Positions 34,292-47,045 of a stretch of 64,000 nt of DNA are shown here, piece after piece. This DNA comes from Rhodeus uyekii (lineage: Eukaryota; Chordata; Actinopteri; Cypriniformes; Acheilognathidae). The notes under the pieces are model-generated. The model searched no databases. It was not told where the DNA came from and was given only the letters and a program-made list of their open reading frames with translations. The translations under genes and the position numbers were made by a program. How positions within the stretch are numbered: the first letter of the stretch is position 1; each line of letters starts with the position of its first letter. The stretch covers positions 1,689,501-1,753,500 of the forward strand of contig JAWRVZ010000057.1 of the NCBI GenBank assembly GCA_037043235.1, in the 5' to 3' direction.

Positions 34292-35020
34292 TTGCAGAGC
34301 ACTTCAAAAGTTTGGGGATGGTAAGAGTTTTTTAATGGTTTTGAAAGAAGTCTCTTATGAGGCTGCATTTATTTCAATAAAAATACAGCAAAAACAGTAA
34401 TACAGTAATCCCTCGCCACTTCGCGGTTCAAGTTTTGTGGCCTCAGTGCATCACAGATTTTTCAAACATATTCATCGAAAAATAAAAATTCAATGCCATA
34501 TCGGCAGTCGTATTGCAGAAAGCAGCGTTGCTTCATCGTGATGCGAGAGAAACGGTTTTCCAGGATGCCAGACAAAGAGAGAAACTCTCTCAGAGGCTTT
34601 GTACACACACACGACACTCAGACAAGACACGTGATTGGTTCCCGGCGCGAGATCGACCAATGAGAGCACGAGTGGAGTTGGAGCCTCTTCGCCTCTCTCA
34701 GAAATGTTGACGATCCAACGCCGATATCTGACAATGAGGCACTTCCCGAACTGATTTAAAGGCCTCATTATACCAGTGCAGTAACACCATCATCATCATC
34801 ATCATCATCACAATCATGGAACCGCACAGGTCTGTCATCATCGTCATTACTGGAGTCTCAAGATACTGCTGGATACTGGTTCCGGTCCCCATTAACCGCG
34901 ATAAACGAGGGATCACTGTATTGTAAAATTTTTGTTTTATATTTGAAGTTAATTTCAAATTTGTGTGTTGGCAAAACTGAATTGTCACATGATCCTTCAG
35001 AAATCCTTTTAATGTGACGC
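34292..35020 (-). mobile_element. Teleost 'GATCATGTGACA' element split by a pogo-like insertion
   Basis: The left half 'cttcaaaagtttggggatgg' to 'aaaatacagcaaaaacagta' and the right half 'cacatgatccttcagaaatc' belong to one copy of the element also seen at 26700 and 44830, here reversed. The two halves join logically across the pogo-like element at 34403..34918, so this element is older. Confidence 0.7.
34403..34918. mobile_element. Pogo/Tigger-like non-autonomous element
   Basis: Left end 'cagtaatccctcgccacttc'. The right end reversed is 'cagtgatccctcgtttatcg', and both continue into 'gcggtt'. TA duplications are at 34401-34402 and 34919-34920. It is 516 bp with no transposase. It contains a short (ATC)n run at 34784-34808. 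It belongs to a different subfamily from the copies at 7337 and 25597. Confidence 0.88.
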
Positions 35021-35699
35021 TCAATACACATATGCCATATTTTTCTAATGAAGTCTCTATGTATAACATCTACATCTACAATGTTGCTATGCACATTTCT
35101 ATGCTAGAATGATTCGACATATAGCACTTTTACAAATACAATACTTCTACAGGTGTTTCTACACATCATATATTCTGCACATAAAACTACAGTGTGAAGG
35201 GATGTCTCTACTCGCATTCTAAACGACAGCGGTTGTGTTTTTGCTTCCCTGAAAACGACTGGAAAGGTGTCATCCTCCCGGGTGCAGTGTGCCAGAAGTG
35301 TTCCGAGTATTTTACATTCCAAAAAGTGATGCGTTTGCCTCTGGGCCTGTGCTTCCCCAGAAGCCTAAATGTGTTTCAGAAGCCCAATGGTCTTTCATGT
35401 CTAATACCATGATATTACCCTCAAAGGAAAGCTAAACTTTCCCAGCACAGTGTCTAATCCAGCTTTCATTGGGAAGGAGCGAGGCCTTTGACAAGTGTCT
35501 TTCTACATGCTTGTACGGAGTTAACTTTTCTGACAGAAATTTACCGCTACCAGTTAAAACCACAGTTTTGTGGTGGGGTGTAGTAAAGTTGTGGACAGTC
35601 CGCAATAAAAGTGGAAAAAGCTGAAAAACAACCTCGACAACGTGTTAAAGCTCACAGAGCGTTCAGCTCTGACTTAACATCAAGGACAACAGGTCAACT

Positions 35700-36180
35700 C
35701 ATTTTAGTGCATGTAAGACCAATAACAGGCCTCTAATTCTACACTCACTGATTTAATTTGATGCGCTTCCTAATGGTGGAGGGCCGATACCTCCAGGTAC
35801 GGTCCCAAAGTCTCATCTATCATTTCCGGCTCGCTCAACAACACCCGTTCGCTATGAGGGTCCCGATGGAGGGCTGTGTATGAGGAGGGGCTAGATTGAT
35901 AAAAAGCCTACCAAAGATAATATCATCGGCACAGCTGGCTAAATCTGACAAGAAATTCCTCACCCGCACCCGCCAAGACGATGCTATTCCATTCCCTCGG
36001 TTTTTTTGGGAAGCAGGTGACAGAAGATTTGCACAGGACAAACTAGCTTGTCACCAAAGGACAAGCTAGCCAGCTGTTAAGGTGTTGGGAACATGACATA
36101 TCACTATGTTTTACCTCAGATTAATTCACTTATTAGAGCCAGACCCAAATCACCCGTCACTGTCAAATCACATGTCACGG
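35700..36180. promoter_or_regulatory. Candidate conserved non-coding block
   Basis: Repeat-free. Includes 'ctgatttaatttgatgcg', 'gcttcctaatggtggagggc' and 'aaagataatatcatcggc'. Called from composition only. The sequence just before, 35021-35699, shows nothing recognised. Confidence 0.28.
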
Positions 36181-36338
36181 CATGGAAAATGTGTCAGGTA
36201 CGTCCGTGTTTCACACTTATACACACACCTTCCCTATTACCTCTCAGAACTGCTGTCAATACAATAAATGTAAATCTCCCCGACAGACGCAGAGGGCTGC
36301 CGCAGTCAAGCTAACAGGAACCTCTTGCATGAGAAGGA

Positions 36339-36360
36339 GAGAGAGAGAGAGAGAGAGAGA
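36339..36360. repeat. (GA)n microsatellite
   Basis: About 11 GA units. Confidence 0.8.
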
Positions 36361-36692
36361 CTCCAACAGCCTCGGGCACACAGCGCACCTGTTCATTGAC
36401 ACTTTACACTGTGATTGCTTGTGTATGAAAAAAAAGAACTCGGAAATAAAAGCTGGGTATTTGTACTGTACTTGTCAGAATAGGAATTTGTCAGTATTCT
36501 GCAGTTTCCTGCGTATAATGCATCGTTGCGGATGAGGTGTGCTTTATTAGACAGGGATGTGTACAGTAGCAGGAGGAGGGTGAAGGGCTAGATTCGTGTC
36601 TCTCGGGTTGAGGAAAGCATGAAAATCTGCCATAATGTGTGACTGCTGTGGATGAACAGCTGCCTGACTGCTTGATTACTGAACAGACTTCA

Positions 36693-36883
<191 letters not shown>

Positions 36884-37364
36884 TTTCCCTCTCCGCACCC
36901 TGCAATTACACAAAAGTACCATATTTTATTTATTTTCATTTAAACCCTGTGTTTACAAAAATCTCCATTCTCACTAATGTGTTAAAAAAACATAACAATA
37001 TATTATTTAATAAATACATTTGTTAAGTATAAATGGATATATAAATGGTTCACATTATGGTGGTATTTACTTGATTCAACCGGTTTTAGTATTTAAAAAA
37101 ATCATTGGCAGGATGATTTTCATTTCTGCTTTTACTTTTTTCTGCACACAAATTTGCATAAAGAAATGAGAACTGGGGAATAATATGCTTAATTCTCAAA
37201 GATAAAGACCCAATGCAAAAATAACTACAAAAGACCAAATATTAACAGCGCTGCATTTAGGTATTATTTTCCGTACAAAAAACATAATGACATTTTATCT
37301 TAAAACTCTAATGTCGTCACAAAACTTTTTACGAGATTAGCTTAATATCACCAATGAAACGCTT

Positions 37365-37725
37365 GGGGTCAGTAGGATTTTTTTAATAAATGAATAAATT
37401 TTTTCAGCAAGGATGAAGTCAATTGATGTGACAGTAAAGAAATGTACATTTGAATGTTTTATCCATCAAAGAATCAAATGCATCACAAAAATATTAAGCA
37501 GCACGACTGTTTTCAACATTAATAATAACAATAAATGTTTCTTGAGCATCAGATCGTCATATTAGAATGACTTCTGAAGGATCATGTGACACTGAATGCT
37601 GAAAATACAGGAATAAATTACAGTTGGAAAAAAAAGATCATAATAGAAAAGTTAAAATTTTAAATTGTAGTAATATTTCACATTATTAATGTTTGCTCCT
37701 TTGGTGAGCATCTTTAAAAACAAAA
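37365..37725 (+). mobile_element. Teleost 'TTCTGAAGGATCATGTGACAC' element, near-complete
   Basis: Starts with 'cttggggtcagtaggatttt' (left end), continues 'aaatattaagcagcacgact' and 'atgacttctgaaggatcatg' with 'tgacactga', then 'aattgtagtaatatttcac' and 'ggtgagcatctttaaaaac'. Non-coding. Confidence 0.75.
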
Positions 37726-37997
37726 CACTAAAAAATCCCACTGACACTAATGAAGTTCATGGAAGTGAGCTGCACGTCACAGCATCAACTGCTTGAAGAA
37801 TTGTAGAATTGCACGTGCAACAGTTTGTGCCGGGTTTCTCTGCATCACATGTCAGTGCCAGAGCCTCGTGTTTCTAAGCTCACCTCCTAACATAATACCT
37901 CGGTCCACGGCCAATCAGGCGCTTCTGTCTGTCACCGAACTGTCAGACAGGGCATGCAGACAGATTTGTGAGAGGCTGAAATGAGTCAGGACGACAC

Positions 37998-37999
<2 letters not shown>

Positions 38000-38039
<40 letters not shown>
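38000..38039. repeat. (GA)n microsatellite
   Basis: About 20 GA units. On the npas3 sense strand it is a CT tract, a potential polypyrimidine-tract protein site. Confidence 0.9.
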
Positions 38040-38040
<1 letters not shown>

Positions 38041-38189
38041 AGCTCGCCCCGGCGCCAGACGCCAACAGCCCCTCCAAACTACACAGTAATACAAATCTTT
38101 ATTTGGTCGTGAGATGTTGACAGGTCAATTGAACAGAATGAGTCTAGTTTATGATACAGTTGTCAGAGGCGGTTAGGCCCGGAGTCTGT

Positions 38190-38700
38190 TTATCTGACTA
38201 CTCGAGATATTCTCTCTCTCAAACCCCAGCACCTCGAGGTTAATTACTTCACCAATTTGAGTAAATGGCATGCCATAGTCCCATCTGTCTCCATTAGTTC
38301 CCCACTATTTCTCAATTTACGAGGACGGGGGTCAAGGCGCCGGGTGCAGGAGGGATGTAATAAAGCATGCGATTTTATGTTTACACAAATGCGAGAGCCG
38401 GGGCATAAATAACAGAAATGTATCTCTCAAATGGTGAGAGCATTCATAATAATGTTGCTCTTTAAAAAGCCGTTTTTGAGCCATTCTCCACCAGCCATAG
38501 AGAATGAAAAACATGGCGCACTAAAAACTAACAAGCCAGTGAACAGTGGTAATAAATATATGGGCCGCAGCGGCACTCTAACAGGGTGGAGGGGCCATTA
38601 CGGCTTCGGCAGGTCTGTACTCTAGTGGCCAGGTCTCAGTGCGCCAAGAGCTGGACAATCTGACCTGCACGCGCGCTATGATGGCCATTACGCTATTTTT
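38190..38700. promoter_or_regulatory. Candidate conserved non-coding cluster
   Basis: High-complexity repeat-free sequence including 'acctcgaggttaattacttc' (TAATTA at 38241-38246), 'aaatggcatgccatagtccc', 'ctcaatttacgaggacgggg' and 'taaagcatgcgattttatg'. It reads like an enhancer core; conservation is unknown. Confidence 0.4.
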
Positions 38701-38984
38701 AACTTAGAATCGTAACATTAGTAACATATTTACTAAATAAAATAGAAAGAGACCTGCTAATTAGCACAAAAAATTACTTATAACAAAATAAATAAACATG
38801 AAAAATATAATTATATTAATACTATTTTAAACAAAATTGTAGTATCCTAAATAAAGGCTGGATGAAAGCATTTCCGGGACTTAATCTATAGTTAGAACTC
38901 TTTAGGGTTAATAAGTTGTTAAAGCATTATCTAACTCTTTACATGTGAGCTAATTAAACAATAACACTTTTTTAAATTAGTGAC

Positions 38985-39340
38985 TGTTATAAGATGTGCT
39001 GGTGTGCGATGCGGAGAAGTAAGAAGGCAGAACGGGAGTTGCTGCTCAAATGATTTATTAACGAAAACAAAACAGTTTTAACTACAACATAAACGGCACA
39101 CGAGAGTGCAAAACTCAGAACTGGGGAGAGACACGGGAGGAACATCCACACACTCACAACATCCATTTAACACTGACAATAACCGACAAAGACTAAGGAA
39201 CACAGGAAGGTATAAATAGACAAACATGGGATTAATAACAGCTGACAAGACTTGGGCAGTGATTAGACGCAGACGGGAGCGTGCAGGACTGGGAAGATAC
39301 ACAAGAACCCGGATGTGACAGACGCGACAAGACTGTGACA
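38985..39340. mobile_element. LTR-like or solo-LTR dispersed repeat, copy 2
   Basis: 356 bp, beginning TGTTAT and ending GTGACA (TG...CA), flanked by GTGAC at 38980-38984 and 39341-39345, a perfect 5-bp duplication. Content resembles copy 1 at 17176..17537. The 5-bp duplication and TG/CA ends favour a solo LTR. No primer-binding site or coding remains are present. Confidence 0.72.
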
Positions 39341-39359
39341 GTGACAATGAATGTAGAAC

Positions 39360-39452
39360 TCACTATTTGTATATAGTTCATAACTATTAATTAACTATAA
39401 ACATTGATTTATAAGTGCTTTGCTATTGTATACTTATAACAAAGTGTTACCA
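39360..39452. mobile_element. Terminal fragment of GTTACC-type element
   Basis: 'ttaattaactataaacattg' then 'ataacaaagtgttacc' is a right end of the GTTACC element type. The left end is not present beside it. Confidence 0.5.
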
Positions 39453-39587
39453 TATTCTTTTATTATTCCATTTCCAAAACATTTTTAATTTTCAATTTCT
39501 AAACGAATGATCAGTATGCTATAGCATGAACCATATTCTATGCAAATATGCAAATGAATTGGGTCTCATCATTATCATTATTTTTGA

Positions 39588-39731
39588 CAGTATTTCTCTG
39601 GTTTTATCATTGAAAATAACAACTTTCAAATGTAAAGTTCAAAATAAATGAGACCTGCTTTGATATTTGGTTGTCTAATCGATTTTTAAATGTGACCAAG
39701 GGATAGTTCATCCAAAAATGTTGTCATAAAA
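39588..39731 (+). repeat. Dispersed repeat pair, copy 1
   Basis: About 145 bp with 'acagtatttctctggtttta', 'aatgagacctgctttgat' and 'gatttttaaatgtgac', ending in 'agggatagttcatcc'. It matches 42660..42803 in the same orientation. Both copies run into an AGTTCACC-type end, suggesting a composite repeat. Confidence 0.75.
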
Positions 39732-40539
39732 TGCTCAATAAACATCAGTTTAACTAACTTTAACTCGCTCAGAACTATTGTCTTCAAACTGTTGCTCCAC
39801 CGTGACACTAAGAAAACAGAAAGAACAGTAACAATATGAAAAAGGACAGCATATACTGAGCATTAGTGGTCTGCTCTTTCTTATTCTCCCCAATTTCTCC
39901 AGGTTTTTCACACAGATGCTTTAAAACGTAATTTTCTCCCATTTTCACGAACAATGTTAATATTTACTGAATAATCTGTCAAAATGTTAATGAACATTGT
40001 TGACTTGGGTAACATGTTACGTAATATAGACATGTAGCGATATTTAACCCATCCGTAATATTGCTGTGGAAATAATCAAACGTGGGGTTATTCATGGACT
40101 GTTGAAAGTACTTTGTTAATGCTTCTACGCACTTTTAAGTTTCCTTTCCTTAAGTTTCACTTTTAATTACTTTTTAATGTTTGATGTTTGAAGGGTGAAT
40201 AGAATAATGTCACTTTTAAAAAAGCTCACCTTTCACTGATTGTTTACAGCTTAACGGAAGTTACTTCCATAATTCTTGCAAAGCGATGTTCGGATAAATG
40301 TTTGTGTTTTTTTGCGCAAACTGCAAAGTACAAGAGGATTAGGGGATCAAAGACATTCGGCATATTATGGTAAATCCAGTGGAAAGATATTAGAAAGGGT
40401 ACACAGAAGTGGAGAAGAGCTATCGCTTTACGACACACAGCATGGCAGGAGTGTCCTTCATCTTTTGCCGTGTGTGTGTGTGGTGTGTTATAGGGAGTGA
40501 CTGGTAGGGCAATTAATTTCATCGCAAGGTAAATGCAGT

Positions 40540-41540
40540 CTCCAGATTTCCCCTTCTCTCTTTCACACACGTTATTAGTCTGGCTGTGTCTGCTTCTGCC
40601 TGTGTCCCAAAGGATCCATACATTCAGCTGTTAAAGATGACCTTGCCAAGAACACTAAACCGCTAACTTTCCCGCACTCTCGGTCTCTCTCATTCTAGGG
40701 GCTTCAAAACGACGCGGTAACAAAAGAGAGGCTTTTAAAAGCAAATTTTATTTGTTCTGAAAAATACTACCAAGGAAAAAGAGAGAAAGCTCTCCTCCAC
40801 CCACATCCAGTGCCACTCGCACTTCACTCTGTCCCAGATTTTTGGAGGTTGCCGGAGTTTTTCCCTGTCTCTTTCTCTGGCTCTAATCTTTGCCGTATGC
40901 GTGGGAGAACAGAAAGTCGCTGGATGCTGGATGGGGCCTCCATGTGTAAACAACAAAGCGACTGTCATTTAATCAGGGGCCCTTTAAAGAGTGCGCCAGC
41001 GATGCCGGAGTGGGACTCCGCTCACTTTTCCCTTTTCAAGGACAATTGTTCTTTTCGCCCTCCGCTGGCGTGCGACTTCACATTCACGTAAACAACCCAT
41101 CATCGGCGAAACGCTCGACGCCAGCCGCTCTTCAGCTGTCTAACTTCACTTTGGTTTTGCCGCCTTTGTCTGTGAATTATAAATCTAAATCTGCGCAGAA
41201 GGTTAAGCATTTCCTTATAGTGTGTCTATCGTTCCTTTGACATGTTTTTAGCTTGAAAGCGTCTACCGAAGACACGTCCTCTGCGTGGGAATACTCATGC
41301 AAAAGCTCTCGCAGAAGGTAAATTTTAAAAAATTGAGTGTGGGAAATTACTATTTGTTTTCAATTTCAGATCAAGCAGATTTCTCTACGGGGGACGAGAG
41401 AGTATTAATGTCGACGAGGGCGCGGCGTTTCCTCCACGGCCCCGACAGGCCATTAGTCTCTTCTGACAAGCCCGCAACCTGCCACACACTGCAAAGTAAT
41501 GAATTGGGGGGAAAGATAAGGAAATAAAATCATCCTTAAT
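40540..41540. promoter_or_regulatory. Long repeat-poor, GC-richer region (candidate regulatory)
   Basis: About 1 kb without recognised repeats and with more CpG than its surroundings ('cgctggcgtgcgacttcaca', 'gaaacgctcgacgccagccg', 'gacgagggcgcggcgtttcc'). Several open frames of about 80-93 codons cross it, none with a recognisable domain. It could be a conserved cluster or a weak CpG-rich element. Confidence 0.35.
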
Positions 41541-41798
41541 TTCTCAGCCTGCCTTTGTGTAAACTAATATTTTTCCACCCCAGTGCGTATGATATGTTTG
41601 GTGCTGCGGTTGCCAAGCTCAGCCTCGATGAAAGATGATGCCGAGACACTCTGGGAATGAAAAGAGGTAAAATATGAGAGCGGCGCTCGCTAACGTTCGG
41701 CCTGCCGTTTCTAATATGGCACACAATGAGAGACGGACAGGATGGCCTTGTGTGTATACGTGTGCTGAGACTCTTCATCTTTAACAAAATAGCATTCC

Positions 41799-41824
41799 TC
41801 ACACACACACACACACACACACAC
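41799..41824. repeat. (CA)n microsatellite
   Basis: About 12 CA units. The neighbourhood from 41541 to 42655 shows no gene; 42000-42250 is repeat-poor. Confidence 0.85.
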
Positions 41825-42659
41825 CGAAAGTCTACGGATAGCAGCTCTGCAGTATAAACACAAGCAAAGTGCATTAATAAACAATCACGCAGCAAAGGAG
41901 AAAACACAAGTATGCCTTAATTTGAAAACAACTTAAGCGAGCGGAAAGGGAATTGGTGTGTTGGTACTGAAAAATCATATAGTTGTAGGTAATGGACTGT
42001 TTGCATTCAGGGGCAGGAAGGCAATTACTTAGAGACTCATTAAGGTGGCAAATTTGTTAATGCACTGCTAAACGCGCACTAACCAACCACCGATTTATGT
42101 TAATCTCTGTACAGCTGTTTGGCTAGCAGGGGGAAAGTGTTTGACCGCAGCAGAGCAGGATTTCAGACCCTGAAAACAGAGCAGATCATGAATTCTCTTC
42201 AGATAACAGGTTTACAGAAACCATCCGGAGAACTTAACAACGTAGATACGAACATGTTTTTTTTACCCTTCATGCAAGTCAAGCTTACACTCTAAAAAAA
42301 AGTTCAGTCCAGTGATGCCCAATGCATTGATATTACATCAGCTGATCACTGATATTATAGATTTATATCATAAATAATATTCTTTTTTCATGTACATCAC
42401 GTTTGTCATCTAATGCTTACTTAAAGTTAATCTTTACAAACCCTAATAATTTAAGAACACTTTTAATCGTAAGAAAATCTCAATATGAATATCCATTTTC
42501 TTACCACATATTATAATGTTGTGCTACCTAAATTCACTTTAGTGTTTCTTGATAAGAAGAGGATTTTTTGTTAAACCTCAAAAAGAACTTATAAAGTCAC
42601 ACTTACAAATGTCTGTATGTCATTGCGTTAGATACAAAATATCTGTCTCATCATTACAT

Positions 42660-42803
42660 TTAACAGTATTTCTCTGGTTTCGTGATTAAAAACAACAAGT
42701 TTCAAATGTGAAATTTTAAATTAATGAGACTAGCTTTGATGTTTTATTATCTAACGGATTTTTAAATGTGACTTAAAAGGATGGTTCAGCCAAAAATGAA
42801 GAT
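42660..42803 (+). repeat. Dispersed repeat pair, copy 2
   Basis: 'acagtatttctctggtttcg', 'aatgagactagctttgatg' and 'gatttttaaatgtgac', followed by 'aggatggttcagccaaaaat'. It matches copy 1 at 39588..39731, 3 kb away. Confidence 0.75.
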
Positions 42804-43060
42804 TCTCTCATCATCTACTCATACTCGTTGCTTTTGGTCTACTGTCATACGAACGTTTGTTAGAGGGAAAGTAAGTGCGTTGTGAAGTTTGTGCGAGAAA
42901 TAATGCAATGTGAGCTTCACAAACATCCCTCTCACGAACACTCTCAGTAGACCGGAAACAACTGATTGGTTAACTGACATCAACACCCTTCAAATGCAGG
43001 TGGATTTCAGCTGTGGCGTGTAATGCAGTCACACCAACTAGCCACTTTAATAGCTTGAAT

Positions 43061-43086
43061 GTTATATATATATATGTATATATATG
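43061..43086. repeat. (TA)n microsatellite
   Basis: Short TA tract with TATG interruptions, immediately before the GC-rich repeat. Confidence 0.8.
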
Positions 43087-43250
43087 TGGCGAGCAGGGCG
43101 GGGTCGAGGGACTGTGAGAGCGTCACGAGAGCCGTTGGCGGGATTGGTAATGAGCGAGTCTCACGGAGGAGCGGAGGCATAAAAGGAGGAGCGACGACAA
43201 TGAAAGACGAGAGAGGACCAGGCCTGGAGTTATGTTGCGTCTGTCTCTCA
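43087..43250 (+). repeat. GC-rich dispersed repeat, partial
   Basis: 'ggcgagcagggcggggtcga' then 'tcacgagagccgttggcggg' and 'cggaggcataaaaggaggag' correspond to a dispersed GC-rich repeat I recognise in cyprinids, possibly LTR-derived (it has a TATA-like cataaaagg). It starts at a TA microsatellite and stops abruptly near 43250, where another repeat begins. Confidence 0.5.
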
Positions 43251-43261
43251 GCTATTGTGCT

Positions 43262-43400
43262 TATATGCTTATTGTGCTTAAACAGTCAAATACACAAAAT
43301 AATGTCAAATTTTGCTCTTGGCGAGTATTCATGTAAACAATCAGTTAGGTTTTATGTGAATGGAAACAGTGGAGAAAGAAAACACGTGTTACACTATAAT
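43262..43400 (+). repeat. Dispersed repeat shared with 55128
   Basis: 'taaacagtcaaatacacaaa' ... 'ggcgagtattcat' ... 'aggttttatgtgaa' matches 55128..55215 ('ctaaacagtcaaatacacac', 'ggcgagtatgtcca', 'gtgctttatgtgaa'). Family unknown. Confidence 0.6.
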
Positions 43401-44829
43401 GGATGTGTGTGTCAGGCTTTAAAGTGACAGCAGCCTAATTTCACTGCTGAAAATGAAAATACTGAGTGGCAAGTAACTTGTCCACAGTGGAGGGGAGCAA
43501 AAAGGTTCATCTCAAACCTTGATATCAGTCATTATTGTTGTGTGTGGTTAAACATCAAACAAGCGAAAGCTGCAATGGCATTATATGGACTCACAGAGAT
43601 GGATTATTTTTCTAAAAATATTTGTTCTTCTCACACTTTACCACAATTTTTTTTAAGGTATACACGGGAATTATAGCTACACAATCTTCGTCTGACCTCA
43701 GTCCCCCTCCTGGCCTCATGTTACCATGCCTCGGTGTGTCACCGGGTTTGTGTGTACGTGTGTGTTGACAGTGAGGCTTGAGGGAGTCATTAGTGACCCC
43801 AGCATGCTCTGCCACACTAAGCATGGCTGATTCGTCCACCGAGACCCCTCTAGACCATCTGCCCCCTCACCCTTCATTCAGACAGGCCTAACGCTTTCTA
43901 CAGTAGCACTCACACTTCATCAAACAACAGAGAGATATTATCCACAACCCCTTTTCAAATGTCTGATCATTCACTATCTATTTCAAAAGCCTCAACTGCT
44001 GCTTATGATAGTAAAACAAAAAATAATACCGAGAAACTGTTCTTATTGCAAATCCACAAGCAGCGTGAAGCTCTGAAGAGAAACCAAACGGTCTCGTGGC
44101 ACTTAATGAATGAATCCGTGCTCATGTCTCAATTAGCAAATAATTAATGGCTGTGTCAAAACAAATTGCTGGGCTAGAGAGCTGTGCTCGTTATTAACTT
44201 TTACCAAATGGGTGTGCACCGATGAAGAAAACAAACAAACAAACTTACAAAAACAGCACAGCACGGTTTTTGATTTCATGGGTGTGCGGCATCTTTCCTC
44301 TTTAAAAAAATGTCTAATGAAAAGAAAACAGCTTGCATTGACTGACACCTACATTAATACAGTATCAAAATGGACCTGATTTACAGATTTTCTGGTCTTA
44401 TTGTGCATCATTCTTCTAAACAAAAACAAATATTAAAACTTAATAACTTTCTCTGCCTTCCAAACTATGCTTTTTCCTGCTAAAAAAGGGAAACGTTAAT
44501 GGATAAAACATCAAAGTGAATAAAATAGAATTAATAAAATGTAATATGACCAAATATGTCAGTTTAGCATCGTTCTACTTTTTATGATCCAATAAAAACA
44601 AAATGGATAAAATCAAGACCTACATTATTTCCAACGGAATATTCAGATACTCCACATTACAGAATAATTTCATTAAAATTGAAGACTAAAAAAACCCTGT
44701 TCCATTAAGACTAAAAAATCAGATAACCAGCCACTTTCTTTTAAAATTGCGGGCTAAGTAAGAAATAAATTATTACTGTTTTCAGCAAGAATTTTGAAAC
44801 TGACCAAAATTCAAAATAAACTTAATTTC
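43401..44829. other. Intron, no recognised gene
   Basis: Mixed sequence. 43660-44160 is repeat-poor and may be conserved. Open frames of about 60-75 codons lack domains. Confidence 0.4.
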
Positions 44830-45190
44830 TACTTCAAATAAATATTGTTCTTTTGAACTTTCTATTAATAAAAACCATGCATCATGGTTTCCATGTTACA
44901 AATTATTAAGCAGCAGAGCTGTTTTCAACATTAGAATCTGATTATAGACATATTAGAATGATTTCTGAAGGATCATGTAACACTGAAGAATGGAAATTCA
45001 GAATTGCTACCACTGGAATAAAAGTAACGTTCAAATATATTAAAATAGAAAACCGCTATTTTAAATTGTAATAATATTTCACAATTAAAGGCTGTATTTT
45101 AATTAAGTAAATGCAGTCTTAGTGCTCATCAGAAACTTCTTTCACATTACATAATCATATTGACCCCAAACTTTTGAATGGTGGTGTATG
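44830..45190 (+). mobile_element. Teleost 'TTCTGAAGGATCATGTGACAC' element with right end
   Basis: 'tattgttcttttgaactttc', 'attaagcagcagagctgttt', 'atgatttctgaaggatcatg', then 'accccaaacttttgaatggt' with 'ggtgta', the terminal end. Non-coding inverted-repeat element. Confidence 0.8.
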
Positions 45191-47045
45191 AAGGATTAAT
45201 TATGAACGCTATCAGAGACTAAACATATGGAAACACATCAGATCCCATCTGCAGTGGTTCCTACAGTAAATCAAAATGGCCCTATGAGAAACACAAAGAG
45301 AACCAGCAGATGGAGCACAAAGTTCTGCAATCAGATTATCTGACCAATGCAGAATCTTAAATGGGTTGGATTATCAAGAAGGATGCATTAGAAAAAAAGG
45401 AGGTGCAACTCAGGTCCAGTGTTTCTATAGCCTGCCTATACCAGCAGCATTAATGGCTTCTTAATGTATATTCAGCAGGCTGAAAAAAGGCTGTTATGTG
45501 CTGCTCTTGCTTGAGGATCTAGTTAAATGATTCAGAGGGAAACTACGGCTTTCATTTAGACTCATGCCCTCCAGTCTGTTTATACTGGTCGATACACTTG
45601 TCTGAAGAATATAATGGATTAGCACATCATTCAACACAGCCACGGCGAGGCAGACTGCAGGCGACCGGGAGAGAAAAGTAAATTACAGTTAGCAGCCGAG
45701 CTAGGCCATGCCCTGAGCAAGGAAACATCATATCAGCTCTAGCAAACTCCCATTCCACCATCCAACTGACTAGCTTGCACAAGAAAAAAACCCCCAAAAA
45801 ACTAGTAAAGCAGGTAAGATAAAATCTTTCCTCCAACGTTTTTGCATTTAAATATCTGGACTTTTAGGATGCGATATGAACAAAGTAGAAATATAAAGGC
45901 TCTGTCACATGACTTACATCACATGACTTAACCTCTTGAAGCGTCACATGACATATCATTATTAAGCCAGCTTAAAAACCAAAACAAGATGGAAGACAAG
46001 AATAATAGTAATAAATAGTAGTAATCTTAATAAATTTAAGAAACTTGTTTGATTTATTGAAATTATATTATTCTTATAATTCCATTTGTTGACAAGGACA
46101 TTTAGAAAGTAAATCTAGCAAGTACCACTGTTCCATTGAGCCAATCGCTGATTATCAGGGGGCTCAGACCCTAATGAGGGTATGACTTCAAGAAATACTA
46201 GGCATGAACAATAGAGCAGGCTCTACACTACCAATCAAATATGAATATTGATTTAATTTCTAATAATTTTAAATAACCAGTTAATATAATATTCATTAAG
46301 AATATAGACAAAGATAATATTACTGTGATTGTCTAGATTTGCAATATTGTTATACACACATGTAATGTTTAAAACACTTATTTTTTTAAACTCTATATTT
46401 GTGCAGTAAAATTAACTTAAATTAAATGCACATTTCTCCTTCTCATTCATGGGGATAACATGGAAAATGTGGCACAGTTTATTGGCGGATTTACCTCGTC
46501 ACCGGGTGGAAAACAAATACTTTTAATTTGAAAATGACATGAAATTACCACTGTAACCAGTAGCTGGTTGCAGAGGACCACTCAATTAGTAGTGATCGAA
46601 TCATATTACTGACTCGGATCAATGCAAATGAACAAATCTTTTTTCAAGTCAATTTGTTAGTTTTATCAGCAGAATATAATATGTTGTATGTTAATAGCCA
46701 AATTTCCCAACACATCAATTTATGCCAATTTCATTCACAATTAGAACAAGAATAAACTGCAATGCAAGGAAAAGCCATATTTTGAGAAACAGAAACAATT
46801 ACTTCAGGCTATGCAGTCTGTTATGCCTAGTTTAGACTAATTTTATTTCGGTCTTCCATGACGGCTTTACCATGACGACTTTTCCACGGCAGGGTGAAAA
46901 AAGATAAATGCTGGCTAACGAAAGAAGCACTTTATCAACCTGGTGATTACTTTTATTTTTACTACTAGCTAAAAATAAAAAACTATATTTTACCTCAAGT
47001 TCTCTTTGGAGGGTTCCATTTTGTGCAATCTAGAAACTTGTCCAC
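45191..47045. other. Intron, no recognised gene
   Basis: Unique AT-rich sequence, no element ends recognised. Confidence 0.4.

Noticed and set aside
34784..34808. (ATC)n run as a coding Met/Asp repeat
   Set aside because: It lies inside a non-coding pogo-like element.
40244..40570. 108-codon minus-strand frame
   Set aside because: No domain, no signal or splice context; composition consistent with chance.
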